A stretch of 64,000 nucleotides of DNA from Tubiluchus corallicola (taxonomy: Eukaryota; Priapulida; Priapulimorpha; Priapulimorphida; Tubiluchidae), in contig JAQGDQ010000056.1 of assembly GCA_030141605.1 (NCBI GenBank), positions 655,353 to 719,352 on the forward strand, read 5' to 3'. Below the pieces are notes generated by a model. It made no database searches. It was not told the DNA's origin and was given only the letters and a program-made list of their open reading frames with translations. This document shows positions 60,228 to 64,000 of the stretch, in pieces. Each line of letters begins with the position of its first letter. Positions within the stretch are counted from its first letter, which is position 1. A program made the translations under genes and the position numbers.

Positions 60228-62682
60228 ATGATAAATTTTTAGCAGTTTATCAGTAACGCTCTAAATAACGCTGTTTTTTGTATGTTAACAGGCGATTAAA
60301 CCTTTCGACCTTAGGAGCTTTATTCGTGGTACGTTTACATCAACATATATATATTCAAGTATTTTTAAAGGTTGCAAACTGATGAATTTTATAAATGTTC
60401 ATAATATCAGTGGGGCAGCTGTTCAATGTTATGGGTACCATAACTATGTATTTTTAACAGAAAAGCTATTGTTTTGTGGATATATTTTGGAGTATTTGTA
60501 GTATTTAGGTTTTGCACTAAGTTTTGTAAGACTTGTCCTTCCCATGTATCGCTTTAGAAATATTCGTGAAAAAATGGCTTACAAGGTTCAAAGCCTCTGT
60601 CATGTAGGCCTAAGAGTCTGTAATTCATATTTTTTTCTAAGTTGTAATATTAATAGCGAATATATTTATGCATATATATGTATGTAACAATGGTTTCGAA
60701 TGCAAATGTGTTTGTAGTTTCTGGAGGAATAATATATTTGAGCGCTGTTCAAGTCAGCCAACCTGTAGTAATTTTTAAACTGAGTATCATAACACCACAC
60801 CATTTTGATCAGTTATATACAGAAGACACCAGAATATTCTTTTTTTTTCAAATGTCATTCTCATATAAATTTGTATATTTTCGTAGTTTTAGTTTGCTAG
60901 TTTTCTCGATTGCCGAAGAATTTAGTTCTTCACCATCATTTGTAAGTGACACTGAACTGAAATATCTATACAGTTTGTAATTATTAATAATAGCAACAGT
61001 AATTCAACAAGAAACTATTTTGCTAACTGTTTTTGTTAGACGATGACGTCTGCCGTTATGTGAGCAATTTGTATGCATTCATATGTAATTGAAATGAAAA
61101 AACTAACAAAATAAAACTAAATACATGTAATATCCGAAAATTTATGACGTTTACGTTTACATTTGTAACAAGTCTAGTGTCACGTCACGATGATATGGAT
61201 GTTCGGAACGTCGAACGTAATCCTTCGTTGGGATGTTGATTTGTTTTGAAATTAACATAGTATTTTGGTAAAATGATGTCGATGATTTTGCGTGTACTAG
61301 TAGAAGTTTATCTCACTCCAGTTTGCGTTCTAGGCGTACAACTATTTTTTATGTCTTTCGTTTTTACGGATTCGAAGCCAATTTGCCTGTGTTATTATAA
61401 ACGATGACGATTCAGTTTCAATTCAGTTCCTCTTTGTTTCGGGTTAAAAGATGCTATAAAAATAAAATAAACACATATCTCATAGAGAGATTGATGAGCC
61501 TAAAAACTACACACTATACACACACACACACGCACGCACTCACACGCACGTACACACGCACGCACGCACGCACACACACACACACACACACACTATAAAG
61601 ATAAAGAGTTAGTAAGATCTTCAACCACTAAAAACAAGTAGCATATAACACGATTGCACTAGCAACAGCTTATCGCTAGTTTAAATACATATTCTGATGC
61701 TATACACAGATTTACTGAGGAATTCTATCGAATGTGGGCAAACGTCATCAACTCAAATTTCAGAAGCACTTACATATACTTCTACATAGAAAAACTTCCT
61801 GCGACCAGTATAACATGCGGTTTTTGTTTGTGAATATTGTATAATCTATACTTAATCCATCCATAAACTACAAACAATAGCGAAGTGCAGTATGAGCGTA
61901 ATAACATACGTTTTACCTCTATAAAACAATTGAAATAGTGGGCTTGTCTATTAATAAATCATTTTATTGCACCATTTAAATTATATTCAGCATGCTTCGA
62001 GGTTGTTATATTACATAAATACGTCTTATTATATGTTTATTGTCTATATCCTGTTCTTCTAAATGTGTAGATTTATTTCTTACGGACTTCATATAACTAA
62101 TAATTCACCTTTTTGTCACGCCAAATTATTTTTACTGTTTTAGTTGAAAATTACAGGCAAACCGCTCATTACGATTTATTTTTTAAAAATAAATCAGCTA
62201 AGGAAAAGCGATTCGTGGACACCTTGTTTTCATTGTTTTTTCAAACAGTTTGCATCGAATTTGCGTCATTTTTGTCACAAAATTTGAAGCCTTTGTTTTG
62301 TGTCAATCTATAAAACTACGTAAAGAAAAATAGATTCGGTTAAATCAATTAACAGAACTAATCTAATATCTATTCGATTCTTTAGTCCAATTAGCTTTTG
62401 CTCACAGACGCAGAAAAATCAAAATTTTGCTTATGATAATAGCTTCCACTATTATATCATCATTGTAAAGCCACCAATTTTATTGAATGTAGAAACTATT
62501 TAAACTAATGAAATAAAAATGTAATTAAATTTAATCTTGCGTTTAATTTTATAACTGCACGATTATAATTCTAGCAACGTATTAAGTTTGACCCAGGACA
62601 ATTTAATGAACTATTGGCATGTAATTACTTGTTAAAAGCATTATAAAATTAAAACATTACGGCCACTAATCAGGTTATGCTG
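60228..62682. other. intergenic, no gene seen
   Basis: 3' UTR of the Gly/Tyr-rich gene, then AT-rich spacer. Short open frames (60678-60980, 62113-62313) lack coding composition and splice context. Confidence 0.55.
61519..61594. repeat. (CA)n/(CGCA)n microsatellite
   Basis: CACACA and CGCACGCA units with interruptions. Confidence 0.95.
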
Positions 62683-62690
62683 TATATAAT
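62683..62690 (+). promoter_or_regulatory. TATA box of the last gene
   Basis: TATATAAT about 95 bases upstream of an ATG that is followed at once by a strong donor. It predicts a start site near 62715 and a leader of about 60 bases. Confidence 0.55.
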
Positions 62691-62777
62691 AAGGATGCAA
62701 AGTGTTTCGCTTTCTACACATTGCCTACAGATATTCGTTGTAGCTTTTCTTAGAACGAAATAAAATTATAAATCACA

Positions 62778-62784
62778 ATGAGAG
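62778..62784 (+). CDS. first coding exon of a gene running off the window (partial)
   Basis: ATGAGAG followed by GTAAGT gives a 7-base coding start (Met-Arg, then a codon split after its first G). The TATA box, short leader and consensus donor together suggest a real first exon. No second exon was found in the remaining 1.2 kb, so the product is unknown. Confidence 0.4.
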
Positions 62785-63880
62785 GTAAGTGAACGTTTTG
62801 TATTTATAGTCGGTTTCAGTCGGTGCCTTTTTGGCAAAGAAAGTGGCAAATCACCCGTAAATAAACTTGTAATGTTTAATGTTGGCTCTTTAAAAATGTT
62901 TCCTTTCGTCGAACATGTCAAAAACTACGGCAGCATTTTGCTCATATTTTAATAAAAAAGGGGCAAATCACACACTCGATTTTCAAACATTTTAGGACTC
63001 GTAGTATGCAATTTTGTAAAACTGCCAGCGTTGTTTAGAAAGAAGTAGATAGTTAAACTTGTTAAAAATTTTCAACATATCTTTCACGTTCGGGATAAAA
63101 AAGTCGAAAAGTGAAATGGGCTTCTATAAGATGTACTGCGATTTTACAAAATTGTTTTTGTTTTTTGTTTGAAAAAAATCTTGCGTGAAAAAAGCTGTAT
63201 TTAAACAGCATGCTTTGTACTTCCAAAAAGCCTTTGCATATAGCTAATTGTCAAACGCATGTCAAAATTCGGTTGAAGAATATTCTCTAGGTTGTTTTTT
63301 TGAAAGAAATGTACGTCGATAGCTGAACTCATTTTGGCTTCATTACACTTGTTTGCCTCGTTCATCTTCCAAGTTTTCTTCAAGCTGAGAATTTTTTGTT
63401 AAGCCTTTTATTCCGTTACAAGAATTATTTTGACAGTACCTTATTCCCCCATTTTCCAAAGCTATTTAAATCTCATTAATTCTACGTTTTTAAGTGCTCA
63501 ATTGGTGCTGGAAATTATCCTGATTGCCTACGTAAGCAATTCAGGCTAAAGTAGACATATTAGCTTAGGCCTTCAGTTGAAGTCGGAAGTCAGTGAGCTC
63601 TGTAATAAACGCATTACTACACTGTTCCACACTAGCCAACTTTATATGCTCTATCTTTCATTGTGTTTAACCTATAATAAGTTTTCATTTAAATTTCTGG
63701 TGACAGCTGTAAACATGGCTCTTAATCGTTGCACTATTCGGTGTTATCATAGATCATAGTCTGTCGTAGCACAAGATTAGAATACGTGCTTTGTGGAAGT
63801 GAGTTTAATTATATAGGCATAGACAGAGACATCTTTATTGGTCATATATACTATTGGTATAATATACTGTATGCACTATA
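62785..63880. other. presumed first intron of the last gene, no exon seen
   Basis: AT-rich sequence without an exon-like frame beginning in the right phase after a convincing acceptor. Confidence 0.4.
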
Positions 63881-63886
63881 GGTACA

Positions 63887-63942
63887 AACGAAATTATATA
63901 CTATAATTTATATACATATATATATATATTATATAATTTCGT

Positions 63943-64000
<58 letters not shown>
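63887..64000. repeat. inverted repeat followed by (AT)n
   Basis: AACGAAATTATATA (63887-63900) is the exact inverse of 63930-63943, giving a 14 bp stem around an AT-rich loop. An (AT)n array then runs from about 63949 to the window edge, so its length is unknown. Confidence 0.9.

Overview
This window is eukaryotic nuclear DNA from an animal. It is AT-rich, its genes are split by GT-AG introns, and it is full of microsatellites, MITE-like inverted repeats and non-LTR retrotransposon fossils. The gene content (pancreatic-type lipases, a ZP-domain membrane protein, a GH3-domain protein, Gly/Tyr-rich secreted proteins) and the repeat style fit a lophotrochozoan, most likely a mollusc such as a gastropod. 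That placement is inference; no marker gene here fixes the taxon.

Layout. 1-22.5 kb: two head-to-tail copies of a secreted pancreatic-type lipase gene on the minus strand (A, 1045-8801; B, 11166-22322). Each has 11 coding exons of exactly matching lengths and encodes 494 residues with an intact Ser-Asp-His triad. Flanking sequence on both sides was duplicated too. Copy B has since gained a reverse-transcriptase-bearing LINE in intron 1 and a roughly 435 bp GA/CT microsatellite in intron 7. 22.5-28.2 kb: gene-poor spacer with a roughly 15 bp minisatellite split by a 974 bp non-autonomous hAT element (8 bp target duplication), then a degenerate CCTTG-type repeat island. 28.3-39.5 kb: a nine-exon plus-strand gene for a 445-residue ZP-domain protein with signal peptide, furin site and C-terminal membrane anchor. 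Its introns hold a MITE ending 19 bp before exon 2 and an AAGGT array full of splice-donor-like motifs. 41.2-43.1 kb: an apparently intronless minus-strand GH3-domain gene, convergent with the ZP gene. 46.4-48.9 kb: a small secreted Gly/Tyr/Asn/His-rich protein gene with a TATA box. 53.1-53.8 kb: an intronless gene for a 155-residue single-pass membrane protein reminiscent of KCNE potassium-channel beta subunits, preceded by a 35-codon upstream ORF carrying an in-frame 33 bp tandem duplication. 57.5-60.2 kb: a Gly/Tyr-rich, probably secreted, structural-type protein whose 5' end I could not find. 62.7 kb to the end: promoter and first short coding exon of a gene that runs off the window.

No functional pathway links all the genes. 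The lipases are probably digestive or yolk-lipid enzymes. The ZP protein and the two Gly/Tyr-rich proteins look like apical or extracellular matrix components. All exon boundaries were inferred by eye from reading-frame continuity, GT-AG sites and, for the lipases, comparison of the two copies.
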